Shown: positions 7,755 through 14,668 of the stretch, in pieces
Layout: every line of letters begins with the position of its first letter
How positions within the stretch are numbered: position 1 is the first letter of the stretch
IMG/VR virus record: IMGVR_UViG_3300047408_000148
Location: 1-46,883 of that record
From: a virus
Length of the DNA stretch: 46,883 nucleotides
Direction: 5' to 3' (one strand)
Notes under the pieces: model-generated
Told to the model about the DNA's origin: nothing
Database searches by the model: none
The model's input: only the letters and a program-made list of their open reading frames with translations
Made by a program: the position numbers and the translations under genes

Positions 7755-7864
7755 CGCTGAAACTCCACAGCGGCCTTCGCGCTACGATGTGATTCGTAAT
7801 TACAGCGAAACTCGCACGCAGCCGTCCATAACAGCAACAAGAGAATCGCTAGCCTCTGCTTCAT
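7751..7864 (-). CDS. Very small predicted lipoprotein
   Basis: A 37-residue open frame with a textbook lipoprotein signal: MKQR, seven hydrophobic residues, then the lipobox WTAAC with Cys17. Its start overlaps the stop of the upstream coiled-coil gene (ATGA), and its stop overlaps the start of the next lipoprotein gene (ATGA), which strongly supports translation. The size resembles Rz1-type outer-membrane spanins, but it lacks their Pro-rich tail and no clear inner-membrane partner is adjacent. Confidence 0.6.
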   Translation of the reverse strand: MKQRLAILLLLLWTAACEFRCNYESHRSAKAAVEFQR

Positions 7865-8442
7865 GGCTGGGGCTCCGCAGCGGGAGCGGAGGGGAGCAAA
7901 GCTAGTGCCGCGTCAATGGTGCGCTTCCAATATGGCCCATCGGCTGTCGCATCAAGCATGTCCCATCCACGAATAGCTCGCAGCGTCCCGACTATCGGTT
8001 GCCACGCGGCTCGGCCTTCGGCGCTCCCCGAATTGGCCTCCAATGTCCTTTCTAAAAAGGCGTGCATGGTTTCGCTGTCTTTCGCACCAAAACGCTGCCG
8101 CATGACCATGTTGCCAGCTAGTTCGCCCTCGAAGTCGCGCTTGTAGGCGTCCCGCTCCGCTTCCAACTCCTTGATGCGCTCCCACCGGGCCACTGTCTCG
8201 GCTTCCAACTTCATCAGTTTGGCTTCCTGATGCGAGCAGCGTTCGGTCAGTTTGGCGATGCGGGCCTCGGCCTCGGCTCTCACGGACGCCTGCGCAGCCC
8301 GTAAAGCGTCCAGGATAGCTCTGGCATAGTCGCCGTGAGCGGCCGAAGGACCATACATGGCTAACTTAATCGTGTCTACCAGCCGTGCGGCGATCTGCTC
8401 AAGGCTCTCGGACATCGGACCCACAGGTTTATTGTCGCTCAT
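7861..8442 (-). CDS. Coiled-coil protein of unknown function
   Basis: A 193-residue protein. I chose the start at 8442 because a G-rich Shine-Dalgarno lies just upstream and the preceding gene's stop overlaps it (ATGA). Residues of about 50-115 form a long Ala/Glu/Lys/Leu-rich coiled coil, followed by a Trp-containing globular C-terminal part and an Ala/Pro tail. Similar hypothetical proteins occur in accessory regions of phages of Gram-negative hosts; the function is unknown. Confidence 0.65.
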   Translation of the reverse strand: MSDNKPVGPMSESLEQIAARLVDTIKLAMYGPSAAHGDYARAILDALRAAQASVRAEAEARIAKLTERCSHQEAKLMKLEAETVARWERIKELEAERDAYKRDFEGELAGNMVMRQRFGAKDSETMHAFLERTLEANSGSAEGRAAWQPIVGTLRAIRGWDMLDATADGPYWKRTIDAALALLPSAPAAEPQP

Positions 8443-8645
8443 GCTGCCCCCTCCCGCATCCGCCGCAACCGCTGACACGCCCCGCAGGCACAGCCCTGGA
8501 ACGCCCACACCCACACACAGCTTTTCTCCGCCACACACACCGGCACAATCCGTGACCCGTGGCACTGGCAGCAGCTCGCGTCAGGCACGGCACAGTGCGG
8601 GCACGTCACCAGACGCTGGCTGTGGACTGACAGGGTGGCACTCAT
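8439..8645 (-). CDS. Small Cys-rich zinc-binding protein
   Basis: A 68-residue protein with paired cysteines (CPHC near residue 15, CCQC near 25, then Cys residues and CACGAC near 52-57), the arrangement of one or two zinc knuckles (DnaJ-type zinc-finger-like). Both ends overlap neighbours by 4 nt. Its function is not known; such proteins often bind nucleic acid or act as protein adaptors. Confidence 0.65.
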   Translation of the reverse strand: MSATLSVHSQRLVTCPHCAVPDASCCQCHGSRIVPVCVAEKSCVWVWAFQGCACGACQRLRRMREGAA

Positions 8646-8935
8646 GCGGCCCCCCGCAGTTGTGTCGAGATGCGGTGCGCCCGATGCCCCGCCTGATACC
8701 CCCGATGGTAAATCTCCGCGAACACAATCATCAGGTCATCGCGGGACACGCGCCCCTCCAGCCGGCGCAAGTCCTGCAGAAACATCTTCAGCCGGGTGGT
8801 CTGGGTCCGCTTGGCTCGGCCCTTCCTGGCGGCGGCCACCTTCAGCGCACGCGGCATGCACGCAATGCGGCAGTATTGGCTCTTGTGCCGGTCGGCCTCA
8901 TACGCCTGACCACAGCCCCCACAGACCTTCTGCAT
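8642..8935 (-). CDS. Small zinc-finger protein with basic helical tail
   Basis: A 97-residue protein with an N-terminal zinc-binding motif (CGGCG at 5-9, YC at 22 and Cys 26), then a Lys/Arg-rich stretch (about 36-50) and a helical C-terminal half. The start at 8935 shares a base with the upstream stop (TAATG). The zinc site plus basic patch suggests nucleic-acid binding. It belongs to the replication operon by position. Confidence 0.65.
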   Translation of the reverse strand: MQKVCGGCGQAYEADRHKSQYCRIACMPRALKVAAARKGRAKRTQTTRLKMFLQDLRRLEGRVSRDDLMIVFAEIYHRGYQAGHRAHRISTQLRGAA

Positions 8936-9495
8936 TAGGCTACCTCCACAGGGGCCGCCTTCATCCGCCTCGGCAGCTTGCCAGCGAACTGGTCCCGCAG
9001 CGCGAAATAGGCATCCCGTGCCGCGTACCATCGCGCCAGTTCCTGCCCATGCGCCCAGTGCCCTTTCACGACCACCTTGCCGTCGAGTTGCAGCTTCACG
9101 TCCTGATCGTCGCGGTCGGAATCCGGCACATAGCGCAGCATCCGATGGCTCACGTCTGCGGACTTGCACTCGTGACAGCCGCAGGGCTCGTCCTCGTAGT
9201 GCAGGCTGATGGCGCGGCGATACTCGGTAACATCGGGTTCGACCATCACCGGCAACGCCAAGGCGTTCTGCTGAGACGGCATGCACGCCATCCACTGCGC
9301 CGGCTTCGGGAAGTGCTCGCCCTTCGCAATCCAGGCATCCGCCCCGGCTTCCACCGCACGCAACGGAAACCGTAGCATGGCGCGGAAGTACGACTCCATG
9401 ACCTGATTGAGGTCGCCCTGGTCGCCGCGCAAGCCGAAGATTTTTCGCAGCTTGAGGAACACCGCCGAGAACGCAAGTTGATCAGCGTCTCGCAT
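8935..9495 (-). CDS. Helicase-loader-like replication protein (candidate)
   Basis: A 186-residue protein directly downstream of the replication initiator, overlapping it by 14 nt. The N-terminal 70 residues (LKLRKIFG, LNQVMESYFRAM, FPKPAQW) resemble the small helical domain of phage helicase loaders of the G39P/lambda-P functional class, which act next to an initiator to place host DnaB at the origin. A CGCHEC motif near residue 105 may bind metal. Loader function is inferred from this weak similarity and the initiator-loader gene order. Confidence 0.5.
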   Translation of the reverse strand: MRDADQLAFSAVFLKLRKIFGLRGDQGDLNQVMESYFRAMLRFPLRAVEAGADAWIAKGEHFPKPAQWMACMPSQQNALALPVMVEPDVTEYRRAISLHYEDEPCGCHECKSADVSHRMLRYVPDSDRDDQDVKLQLDGKVVVKGHWAHGQELARWYAARDAYFALRDQFAGKLPRRMKAAPVEVA

Positions 9496-10393
9496 CGAAT
9501 GCCCCCCTCGCAGCCGCTTCGCGAAGTCCAGCCGCTAAGCTCTCTGCCGTGATGCCGTCGTCCTTGCTCGGGGGCTTTGGAGCCGCGAGTACAATGCCGC
9601 GCCGCTTCGCTTCTGCCATCGTCTCGGCATAAATCCACGCCGACATCTCGCGTTTGTCGATCGCAAGCTTTTCCACGTCGAGCCGATTCGCGAGCGCCAG
9701 AAACCACTCGTCCCACAGGAACTCGTCAAAATGCGGGCCGAGAGACAGACGCAAGTCATCAAACTGCCAATCGAACACGACGAATCGACCATTCCGATAC
9801 ACGGGGTGATTGCTTCGCGCTTCCGCAGGCGGACTCTTCTGAGACGAGACAAGAGGAGAAGAGACAGAGACAAGAGGAGAAGAGAAGAGAAGAGGGCTAG
9901 GTTTTGCTAGGTGTGTGCTAGGGATTTCTGTAGCACTGCTAGGATTTACGCTAGCACTGCTAGACTTTAACTCGCTTGTTTTCTGCGCTTTCGCGCGGCC
10001 CCCATTTCTCCCGGCAATTTCCTTGCTCTTTTTGTATTCGCGCCGCTCTTTTAGCACGCGAGCCATGCGCAGGTTTATGATCTGTCTGGAGGCGTCATGG
10101 TCGTTCGGATCGTACACGCCAGTGCCGCCATCGCGGTCACGGTGGCGACGATCCACGAACTTGCGGCGAAGCGCCGGCCACTCCTTCAGCCACTCATCAG
10201 GCGTGCCGCCGAGAAGGTCCGCGCAGGCACGAGGGCAGTCTGGAAGCGCCCCCTTGTCAGCCTGCTCCAACAGCATTTCGAGGTACATGCCGCGCTGTTG
10301 CCAGGACATACGCTGGACGGTGCGAGAACTTCGCCATTCATGGAGATAGAATTGGAATGCGGGTGCGGTAGAATGAGACGCGGAGCTAGGCAT
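9482..10393 (-). CDS. Replication initiator (DUF1376-type N-terminal domain)
   Basis: A 303-residue protein whose N-terminal 90 residues match DUF1376-type winged-helix domains of phage replication proteins (FQFYLHEWRSS, then WQQRGMYLEMLLEQA and LPDCP). A Ser/Pro/Lys-rich linker (about 130-190) follows, then a helical C-terminal domain (about 195-303). I took the start at 10393 because AGGAGG lies just upstream. The longer frame would include that site. The linker DNA carries six GCTAG repeats (9896-9963), the arrangement known from lambda O, where the origin lies inside the initiator gene. With the loader candidate and SSB it forms a lambda-style replication module using the host replisome. 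Confidence 0.8.
   Translation of the reverse strand: MPSSASHSTAPAFQFYLHEWRSSRTVQRMSWQQRGMYLEMLLEQADKGALPDCPRACADLLGGTPDEWLKEWPALRRKFVDRRHRDRDGGTGVYDPNDHDASRQIINLRMARVLKERREYKKSKEIAGRNGGRAKAQKTSELKSSSASVNPSSATEIPSTHLAKPSPLLFSSPLVSVSSPLVSSQKSPPAEARSNHPVYRNGRFVVFDWQFDDLRLSLGPHFDEFLWDEWFLALANRLDVEKLAIDKREMSAWIYAETMAEAKRRGIVLAAPKPPSKDDGITAESLAAGLREAAARGAFDARR
9896..9963. other. Candidate replication origin: iterons inside the initiator gene
   Basis: GCTAG occurs six times in 68 bp, at 9896, 9906, 9917, 9938, 9950 and 9959, so spacings are 10, 11, 21, 12 and 9 bp, close to whole helical turns. TAGCACTGCTAG is repeated exactly at 9931 and 9952. The second copy lies in CTAGCA-C-TGCTAG, an odd-centred palindrome. 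An almost pure purine tract (about 9841-9895) abuts it, as a melting region would. The location in the initiator's flexible linker mirrors lambda ori in gene O. Confidence 0.6.
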
Positions 10394-10454
10394 GGGAGCT
10401 GATACCTCCTGTGTTGAAACCGTGGCGGGGGCCAAACCCCGCTGCGGTGGCTCC

Positions 10455-10460
10455 ATTATA
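10455..10460 (-). promoter_or_regulatory. Possible -10 element upstream of the replication initiator
   Basis: A perfect TATAAT on the minus strand about 60 nt upstream of the initiator start, in the 81-nt gap after the VRR-NUC gene. No good -35 lies at 16-18 nt, so the promoter may be weak, activator-dependent or not real. Confidence 0.35.
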
Positions 10461-10474
10461 CCCCACCTTTTGCA

Positions 10475-10759
10475 TTATTTTCGCCTCAACTTATTGATCG
10501 CCTTCGTCAAGGCTTCGGCCTCTTGGACCGTGCGAATGACATAGGGCGGGTCGCCCTGCCAGTCCTGCCCCCACTTCACCTGCCCTGGTCGGAGCTTGCC
10601 CTTGCCGGTCTTGCACTCGATCAGGACGGTGGCTCCGAACTTCCCGCAGACCAAATCTGGGCCATTGGCGACAGACAGGTGCAGCACGCTCCAGCCCGCC
10701 TTGCGGAGATACTGCACAATCGGGCCTTCCGACAGATCGCGCTTGGCCGCTCGCCTCAT
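10475..10759 (-). CDS. VRR-NUC domain nuclease
   Basis: A 94-residue protein with the compact VRR-NUC/PD-(D/E)xK fold: GPDLVCG supplies the catalytic Asp, IECKTGKGKL the E-x-K pair with the typical Gly/Lys stretch, and PGQVKW the Gln-containing helix. Stand-alone phage VRR-NUC proteins act as structure-specific or Holliday-junction nucleases in replication and recombination. The start at 10759 overlaps the upstream stop (ATGA), which excludes the longer N-terminal extension. Confidence 0.85.
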   Translation of the reverse strand: MRRAAKRDLSEGPIVQYLRKAGWSVLHLSVANGPDLVCGKFGATVLIECKTGKGKLRPGQVKWGQDWQGDPPYVIRTVQEAEALTKAINKLRRK

Positions 10760-10956
10760 GCCAGATCCTTCCGCTTGGCTTGGGCCTTCCGTTCCTTGGG
10801 GGTCCATCCATGCGCGTCATACTCGCCACGCGCCACCGCATCATCGAACCGCTGACAGGCTCGCTCCACGTCCGCTCGGCACAGGGGATGATCCCCGTCC
10901 CAAGGTTCTCCGTGGAAACATGTCAGCGGCGCGTCGAACAGTCTGGGCTGGCTCAT
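10756..10956 (-). CDS. Small protein of unknown function
   Basis: A 66-residue hydrophilic protein starting MSQPRLFDAP, with a Cys/His pair (CFHGE) and a helical Lys-rich C-terminus. Four-nt overlaps at both ends tie it to the HNH-like gene upstream and VRR-NUC downstream. No family was recognised. Confidence 0.6.
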   Translation of the reverse strand: MSQPRLFDAPLTCFHGEPWDGDHPLCRADVERACQRFDDAVARGEYDAHGWTPKERKAQAKRKDLA

Positions 10957-11339
10957 GTCCGCTCCCACGCCAGCGGGCCGTCTGCGCCCAGGTCCGAGAG
11001 GAAGCTCACGGTCAGCTTCTTGTCGTGCAGCATGGCGTGATGGCGTTTGCAGATGATGGCGGTGCCGTGCGTGTGATGTCTGGCCGCTGGTGGCTGGCCA
11101 CGAGTCTTGTACCGAGCGAATTCGTTCAGATGCGCCCACTCCGATTCACCCTCGCAATAGGTGATACATACAGCTCCAGCAGGCAGAGTCAGAACCGCAG
11201 CATGAACATCGTTCGCATATCGACATCGCCCGTCGCGCTCGACACACGCTGCTCTGACTTGGCGCACGATCTTGGCGGCCTCACGCTTGGACCGGGCCTT
11301 CACCCGCCGCTGGGGTTCGGGACGTGGTTGGGCCAGCAT
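10953..11339 (-). CDS. HNH-like nuclease (recombination/replication module)
   Basis: A 128-residue protein with a basic N-terminus and a central region with CRYANDV, then WAHLNEFARYKTRGQ and HHTHGTAIICKRHHAMLHDKKL. The conserved WAHL, the His-rich segment and CKRHHAMLH resemble the beta-beta-alpha metal site of HNH nucleases. The start at 11339 overlaps the upstream stop by 1 nt. Its position between the zinc-ribbon gene and VRR-NUC suggests a role in DNA processing rather than homing. Confidence 0.65.
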   Translation of the reverse strand: MLAQPRPEPQRRVKARSKREAAKIVRQVRAACVERDGRCRYANDVHAAVLTLPAGAVCITYCEGESEWAHLNEFARYKTRGQPPAARHHTHGTAIICKRHHAMLHDKKLTVSFLSDLGADGPLAWERT

Positions 11340-11572
11340 CAGATGCGCTCCATGTCCTCGTCTGAGTAGCCGCGCAGGCTGGCGCGTTCCTCGTCCTGCT
11401 CCGGGTTGCCGCAGCACTCCCAGCACCAGTCCTCATACTCCGCAGGCGAGCTATGCGTCTGCCGCAGCACCTTGACGGTGTAGAACGCCGTGGTGTAGTG
11501 GCCGCACTTGTCGCAGTAGCCGCCCTTGGTCATCGGCATCCCGTTCGCCTTGCGCGTCATGATGGGCTTCAT
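11339..11572 (-). CDS. Zinc-ribbon protein
   Basis: A 77-residue protein with two metal-binding pairs, CDKCG (residues 20-24) and CWECCG (50-55), giving a four-Cys zinc ribbon, and an acidic C-terminal tail. It lies directly downstream of SSB in the replication operon. Zinc ribbons of this type bind nucleic acid or partner proteins; the exact role is unknown. Confidence 0.7.
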   Translation of the reverse strand: MKPIMTRKANGMPMTKGGYCDKCGHYTTAFYTVKVLRQTHSSPAEYEDWCWECCGNPEQDEERASLRGYSDEDMERI

Positions 11573-11574
11573 GA

Positions 11575-12087
11575 TCAGAACGGCGGCTCGTCGCCTTCAG
11601 CCGGGTGCGGTGTTTCATCAGTCGCGGGAGTCTTGTTCTGCTTGGCCTTGATGGCGTCCTGCAGTTCCTTTAGTGGCTTCACTTCCGCCAGCGCATCGTG
11701 CTCCGCGACGGTGAGCGCCACTTCTTTCCGCGCCGGCATCACCGTGTATTCCACTTCCATCGTCCCGGCATTCTTCGCGTGGATGGTGAGATCGTACGGC
11801 ATCGGCACGTCGGTGAAGGCGTAATCGGTATTCATCTGCAACGCTTCAATGGCCTTGTAAATCTTGTGCGCCATGAAGAACGGCTTCACCTTGCTGTCGC
11901 GCCGGTCGAGGACGTAACAGAGCCACTTGAATGACTTCTGCCCCTTGAACTCGTTCTGATGCGGGAGGCATTCACTCATCAGGCGGATGCGGTTGTCGCC
12001 CTCTTTGAGTTTGTAAATATCGCCGCCGCCGAGCATCCCAGACTCTTCGGCCTGTTTCCGCTGCGCTCCAAAATCAACTGCCGGCAT
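11575..12087 (-). CDS. Single-stranded DNA-binding protein (gp32-like)
   Basis: A 170-residue protein with an OB-fold-type core like phage gp32-class binding proteins: LKEGDNRIRLMSE, then KWLCYVLDR with V-PFF, and FTDVPMPYDLTIHAKN. It ends with a flexible acidic tail closing in EGDEPPF, the signature partner-binding tip of SSB proteins. It would coat single-stranded DNA during replication and contact the host or phage replication proteins through the tail. The first three genes after it are the zinc ribbon, HNH-like and a small protein, then VRR-NUC and the initiator. Confidence 0.85.
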   Translation of the reverse strand: MPAVDFGAQRKQAEESGMLGGGDIYKLKEGDNRIRLMSECLPHQNEFKGQKSFKWLCYVLDRRDSKVKPFFMAHKIYKAIEALQMNTDYAFTDVPMPYDLTIHAKNAGTMEVEYTVMPARKEVALTVAEHDALAEVKPLKELQDAIKAKQNKTPATDETPHPAEGDEPPF

Positions 12088-12316
12088 GTTCTGGCTCCTT
12101 CTCCGCGATACGAATCAGAAATTTAAACAGCGACCGCAACGCGGTGCCATTAACTTCAAACTTGCGCCACCGCTCCGTGCCCATCGCATCGCAGCCATCA
12201 CGCACTTCCAGCACGTACTCGTACTCCCCGCCCTCAATCACCAGCCTGACCAACCGGAAGTCCGGCTCGCTGATGACGGCGGTGCGCTCGAGCACAGGAT
12301 CGGTTACTACCGCCAC
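12074..12316 (-). CDS. Small protein of unknown function upstream of SSB
   Basis: An 80-residue protein with a beta-rich N-terminal half (RLVRLVIEGGEYEYVLEV) and a C-terminal helix, overlapping the SSB start by 14 nt. Its strand order suggests a small alpha/beta fold. No family was recognised; a replication-linked role is inferred only from position. Confidence 0.65.
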   Translation of the reverse strand: MAVVTDPVLERTAVISEPDFRLVRLVIEGGEYEYVLEVRDGCDAMGTERWRKFEVNGTALRSLFKFLIRIAEKEPEHAGS

Positions 12317-12540
12317 GGCAAAATTCCTTGCGCCATCATCGCGGCTCCCACGGCTCGCATGACCGCTGCCCAGCCATCCGGCTCAGACTTGGCGAAGTCC
12401 CGGCACTCCCCCATAAACTCCGCCCACCGCCGATCGCGGTCCTCGTCGTCTACCGTATGCGCGGACCCATACGGTTCTGGGTCGGTCGTCTTATACGCAT
12501 CGTAGCTAGCCATCCACAGGTCAGATGCGGCGCGGGTCAT
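12307..12540 (-). CDS. Small acidic protein of unknown function
   Basis: A 77-residue acidic, mostly helical protein with Trp and Asp/Glu-rich segments. It overlaps both neighbours by 10-20 nt, as in the rest of this operon. Nothing recognisable. Confidence 0.6.
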   Translation of the reverse strand: MTRAASDLWMASYDAYKTTDPEPYGSAHTVDDEDRDRRWAEFMGECRDFAKSEPDGWAAVMRAVGAAMMAQGILPWR

Positions 12541-13009
12541 GCAACACCTCCATGCGGGTTCCGAACAGTCGCTGCGCCGTGTCCGTCGTCTTCCCGCCGA
12601 GGCATTCGTGATACGCCGTCAGCCCCCGCTGCATCACGAGATACCAGTGCCGCTGCTCGTCGCTGTTGCTGCACAGGTCCGGGGCTTCAAACTGCTCCTG
12701 GTGGGCTTCGCAAGTAGCCGCAGCTTGGGCGGCGGCGTGGAGCGCCAGAGGCTGATAGTGAAATTGGCCCGCCCCGAAGGACGACCCCCTGAGCGCAATC
12801 AGCGCCCACTGCGCGAAGTGCTGCCGGATATGCTCCGGTTCCTTCCACAACTGCGCGTAGCCGTCAAAGCTCGCCAGCAGCAACGCCAGACCGGTGGCAC
12901 GTTCCTCTTCCTGTGTCGCGGCGGCTCGCGCCTTGGTGTCGAGCGATTCCGGCTCTGGTGGATCGAGCGGCATGGCCTTGCCGTCTTGTCGAATCAATGT
13001 CATACTCAT
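12521..13009 (-). CDS. Helical protein of unknown function
   Basis: A 162-residue, Ala/Gln/His-rich helical protein. The first 35 residues are polar and probably disordered; the rest alternates Leu/Ala-rich helices and a Cys pair. Overlaps: 20 nt with the next gene and 4 nt with the previous one. No motif was recognised. Confidence 0.65.
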   Translation of the reverse strand: MSMTLIRQDGKAMPLDPPEPESLDTKARAAATQEEERATGLALLLASFDGYAQLWKEPEHIRQHFAQWALIALRGSSFGAGQFHYQPLALHAAAQAAATCEAHQEQFEAPDLCSNSDEQRHWYLVMQRGLTAYHECLGGKTTDTAQRLFGTRMEVLHDPRRI

Positions 13010-13212
13010 CTCCGCGTTTCCTTTCCGGGGCCGTTCACAGCGGCCCTTTTCTTTGGTCTACTTCGACGGGTCTGGCGTGTGGGGCACCGCACCACTGTCC
13101 AAGTCTTCCCGGAAAACTCGGTCGGAGGTTGAAACGGCCCGCACTCCTCATAAATACTCGGCTCTGCGTCATTGCAAAGACCCGACACACGCCAGACCAC
13201 GTCTACTCTCAC
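13006..13212 (-). CDS. Small basic protein of unknown function
   Basis: A 68-residue protein started at a GTG that overlaps the upstream stop (GTGA) and ends overlapping the next start (ATGA). The C-terminal 25 residues are strongly basic. The longer frame upstream lies over a neighbouring gene and is not supported. Confidence 0.5.
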   Translation of the reverse strand: MRVDVVWRVSGLCNDAEPSIYEECGPFQPPTEFSGKTWTVVRCPTRQTRRSRPKKRAAVNGPGKETRR

Positions 13213-13382
13213 GTACCAATCTGAGTGCCCCACCGAATCAACATGGCCGCAAAAGAGAGCGTCAGCGGCCCAGCATCTGGTGCCAAGAGATGGCATCCGC
13301 CAGCGATGATCACGAGGGACATTGCATCTACAATCGTCTGCTTCCAAAACGTGCGCGTCTTCAGCCTGTTCATGACGCTCAT
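13209..13382 (-). CDS. Small membrane protein
   Basis: A 57-residue protein with a basic N-terminus (MSVMNRLKTRTFWK) and one or two hydrophobic segments (about 17-33 and 41-52). Four-nt overlaps link it to the neighbouring genes. With the next two genes it forms a trio of tiny membrane proteins, a pattern often seen for holin/spanin-type or host-takeover proteins. The role is not known. Confidence 0.6.
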   Translation of the reverse strand: MSVMNRLKTRTFWKQTIVDAMSLVIIAGGCHLLAPDAGPLTLSFAAMLIRWGTQIGT

Positions 13383-13498
13383 CGAATGACCAGCCCGATC
13401 AGCACATAGAACACGTAGACGGTCCCGACAAACGCCGCTTCGATCCAGAGCGCGTTCAAGACGCCGATCAACAGACTGCCCTCGCGGGGATTCGTCAT
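13379..13498 (-). CDS. Very small membrane protein
   Basis: A 39-residue protein (MTNPREG start) with one long transmembrane helix (about 10-37, rich in Val, Ile, Phe, Tyr). Its coding status is supported by ATGA overlaps at both ends rather than by similarity. Confidence 0.55.
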   Translation of the reverse strand: MTNPREGSLLIGVLNALWIEAAFVGTVYVFYVLIGLVIR

Positions 13499-13677
13499 GA
13501 CGCCTCCCGGTCCGCAATCAGCGCGAGTCGTCTGCGCTGCTCCTCGTTGATTTCCTCGGTGTACTTCTTCCACGCGGTGAGCTTCTGGCTGTGGAGTGGG
13601 GTGTCCTGACTCCAGGCCAGTGTCCGGTAGAGGATCACGCCCACGGTGAAGCCGAGCAGGGGCAGGAGGTATTTCAT
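13495..13677 (-). CDS. Single-pass membrane or secreted protein with coiled tail
   Basis: A 60-residue protein with an N-terminal hydrophobic helix (2-20) followed by a charged helical tail rich in Lys, Glu and Arg. This is the architecture of a short inner-membrane spanin (Rz-like) or small anchored regulator. It overlaps both neighbours by 4 nt. No lipoprotein partner is adjacent, so the spanin idea is weak. Confidence 0.55.
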   Translation of the reverse strand: MKYLLPLLGFTVGVILYRTLAWSQDTPLHSQKLTAWKKYTEEINEEQRRRLALIADREAS

Positions 13678-14489
13678 GCCGTCACCGTCAGCATGCGATC
13701 GAGTAAATCCAGCGCCGACACTTGGAGTTGTCCGACGGTGGGCCTGAGCGCGGCCCTCGCAGCGGCCCTCGCAGCGGCCCCCGCAGCGGCCCACGCAGCG
13801 GCCCCCGCAGCGGCCCCCGCAGCGGCCCCCGCAGCGGCCCACGCAGCGTCCCTCGCAGCGGCCCCCGCAGCGGCCCTCGCAGCGGCCCCCGCAGCGGCCC
13901 CCGCAGCGTTCCACGCAGCGTCCCCCGCAGCGTCCCTCGCAGCGGCCCCCGCAGCGGCCCTCGCAGCGGCCCCCGCAGCGGCCCCCGCAGCGTTCCACGC
14001 AGCGTCCCCCGCAGCGGCCCCCGCAGCGGCCGAAGCCTCTTGCGCGACCGTCAGTGTTGACATCGCCGTCTTTGCTGACTTTGGATTGCAAATGGCATCA
14101 AGCGCCCGCAGCGCAGCCGCATGCGGCTTCAGGCTCTCGGTCAGATCCATCCATGCCGGAGTCTGGACACGCACCAGCCAGTCCAGCGCCAGATACGACC
14201 GAGTCCGTTCAACGGCCTTCGTGCTGCGCGATCCCACCAGCCGTGGGATGAACGGCTTCAGTAGCCGATTACGGTCCTCATCTGTCGGCAGCGCGTCATT
14301 CCATGAGATGACAAACGCGGCAATAACTGGACACGCGCACTGTGGAGAATCGCTGTGCGGTTCCCCAGCGAGCCAAGCAGCGGCTTCCATCGCGCAGACG
14401 CCAGCCTCACGTTCGCTATGACTCCCCTTCTTCAGATCGATCCCGAAGAAGCCGAGTGGCGGGAGCTTGTCTTGATAGACGGTTGTCAT
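13674..14489 (-). CDS. Protein with conserved N-terminal domain and Ala-rich tandem-repeat tail
   Basis: A 271-residue protein in two parts. Residues of about 1-140 form a globular domain with the segments SDSPQCACPVIAAFVISWND and PFIPRLVGSRST and a later LDWLVR..TPAWMDL, which I recognise from hypothetical proteins of actinobacteria and phages, where it is likewise followed by Ala/Trp/Asp repeats. Residues of about 155-250 are a run of 4-residue repeats (xAAG, xAAA, DAAW, NAAW), expected to be one long helix. The start at 14489 overlaps the upstream stop (ATGA). Function is unknown. Confidence 0.7.
   Translation of the reverse strand: MTTVYQDKLPPLGFFGIDLKKGSHSEREAGVCAMEAAAWLAGEPHSDSPQCACPVIAAFVISWNDALPTDEDRNRLLKPFIPRLVGSRSTKAVERTRSYLALDWLVRVQTPAWMDLTESLKPHAAALRALDAICNPKSAKTAMSTLTVAQEASAAAGAAAGDAAWNAAGAAAGAAARAAAGAAARDAAGDAAWNAAGAAAGAAARAAAGAAARDAAWAAAGAAAGAAAGAAAWAAAGAAARAAARAALRPTVGQLQVSALDLLDRMLTVTA
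13746..14033 (-). repeat. 12-bp tandem repeat array encoding Ala-rich helix
   Basis: About 24 near-identical 12-bp units of the form GCAGCGGCCCYC on the plus strand, with variants GCAGCGTTCCAC and GCAGCGTCCCTC. A larger block of about 84-96 bp appears twice (compare 13846-13925 with 13930-14010). The unit is a multiple of three, so length changes keep the frame. The opposite strand gives shadow open frames with Arg/Gly repeats. Confidence 0.9.
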
Positions 14490-14668
14490 AGTCCGCACCC
14501 ACACACAATCCAGGCCCACGAATACGGCTCGAGCAGCGAGCAGGGGTCAGTCACGACAATGGGCATCGGCTTCATGTCCCAGCGAATCAGCAGCAGGGAC
14601 AGTCCCGTCACGAGACTGCCGGCGATGAGCCAGAGCGGAGACACACTCACGAGATGCACCGGAATCAT
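14486..14668 (-). CDS. Small membrane protein
   Basis: A 60-residue protein with a transmembrane helix at about 8-28 and a second hydrophobic, Cys-containing C-terminal stretch (WAWIVCGCGL). Both ends overlap neighbours by 4 nt. No family was recognised. Confidence 0.55.
   Translation of the reverse strand: MIPVHLVSVSPLWLIAGSLVTGLSLLLIRWDMKPMPIVVTDPCSLLEPYSWAWIVCGCGL

Noticed and set aside
13722-14060. Plus-strand frame of PRSG-type repeats
   Set aside because: It is the shadow of the 12-bp repeat array that is coding on the minus strand as the Ala-rich helix.
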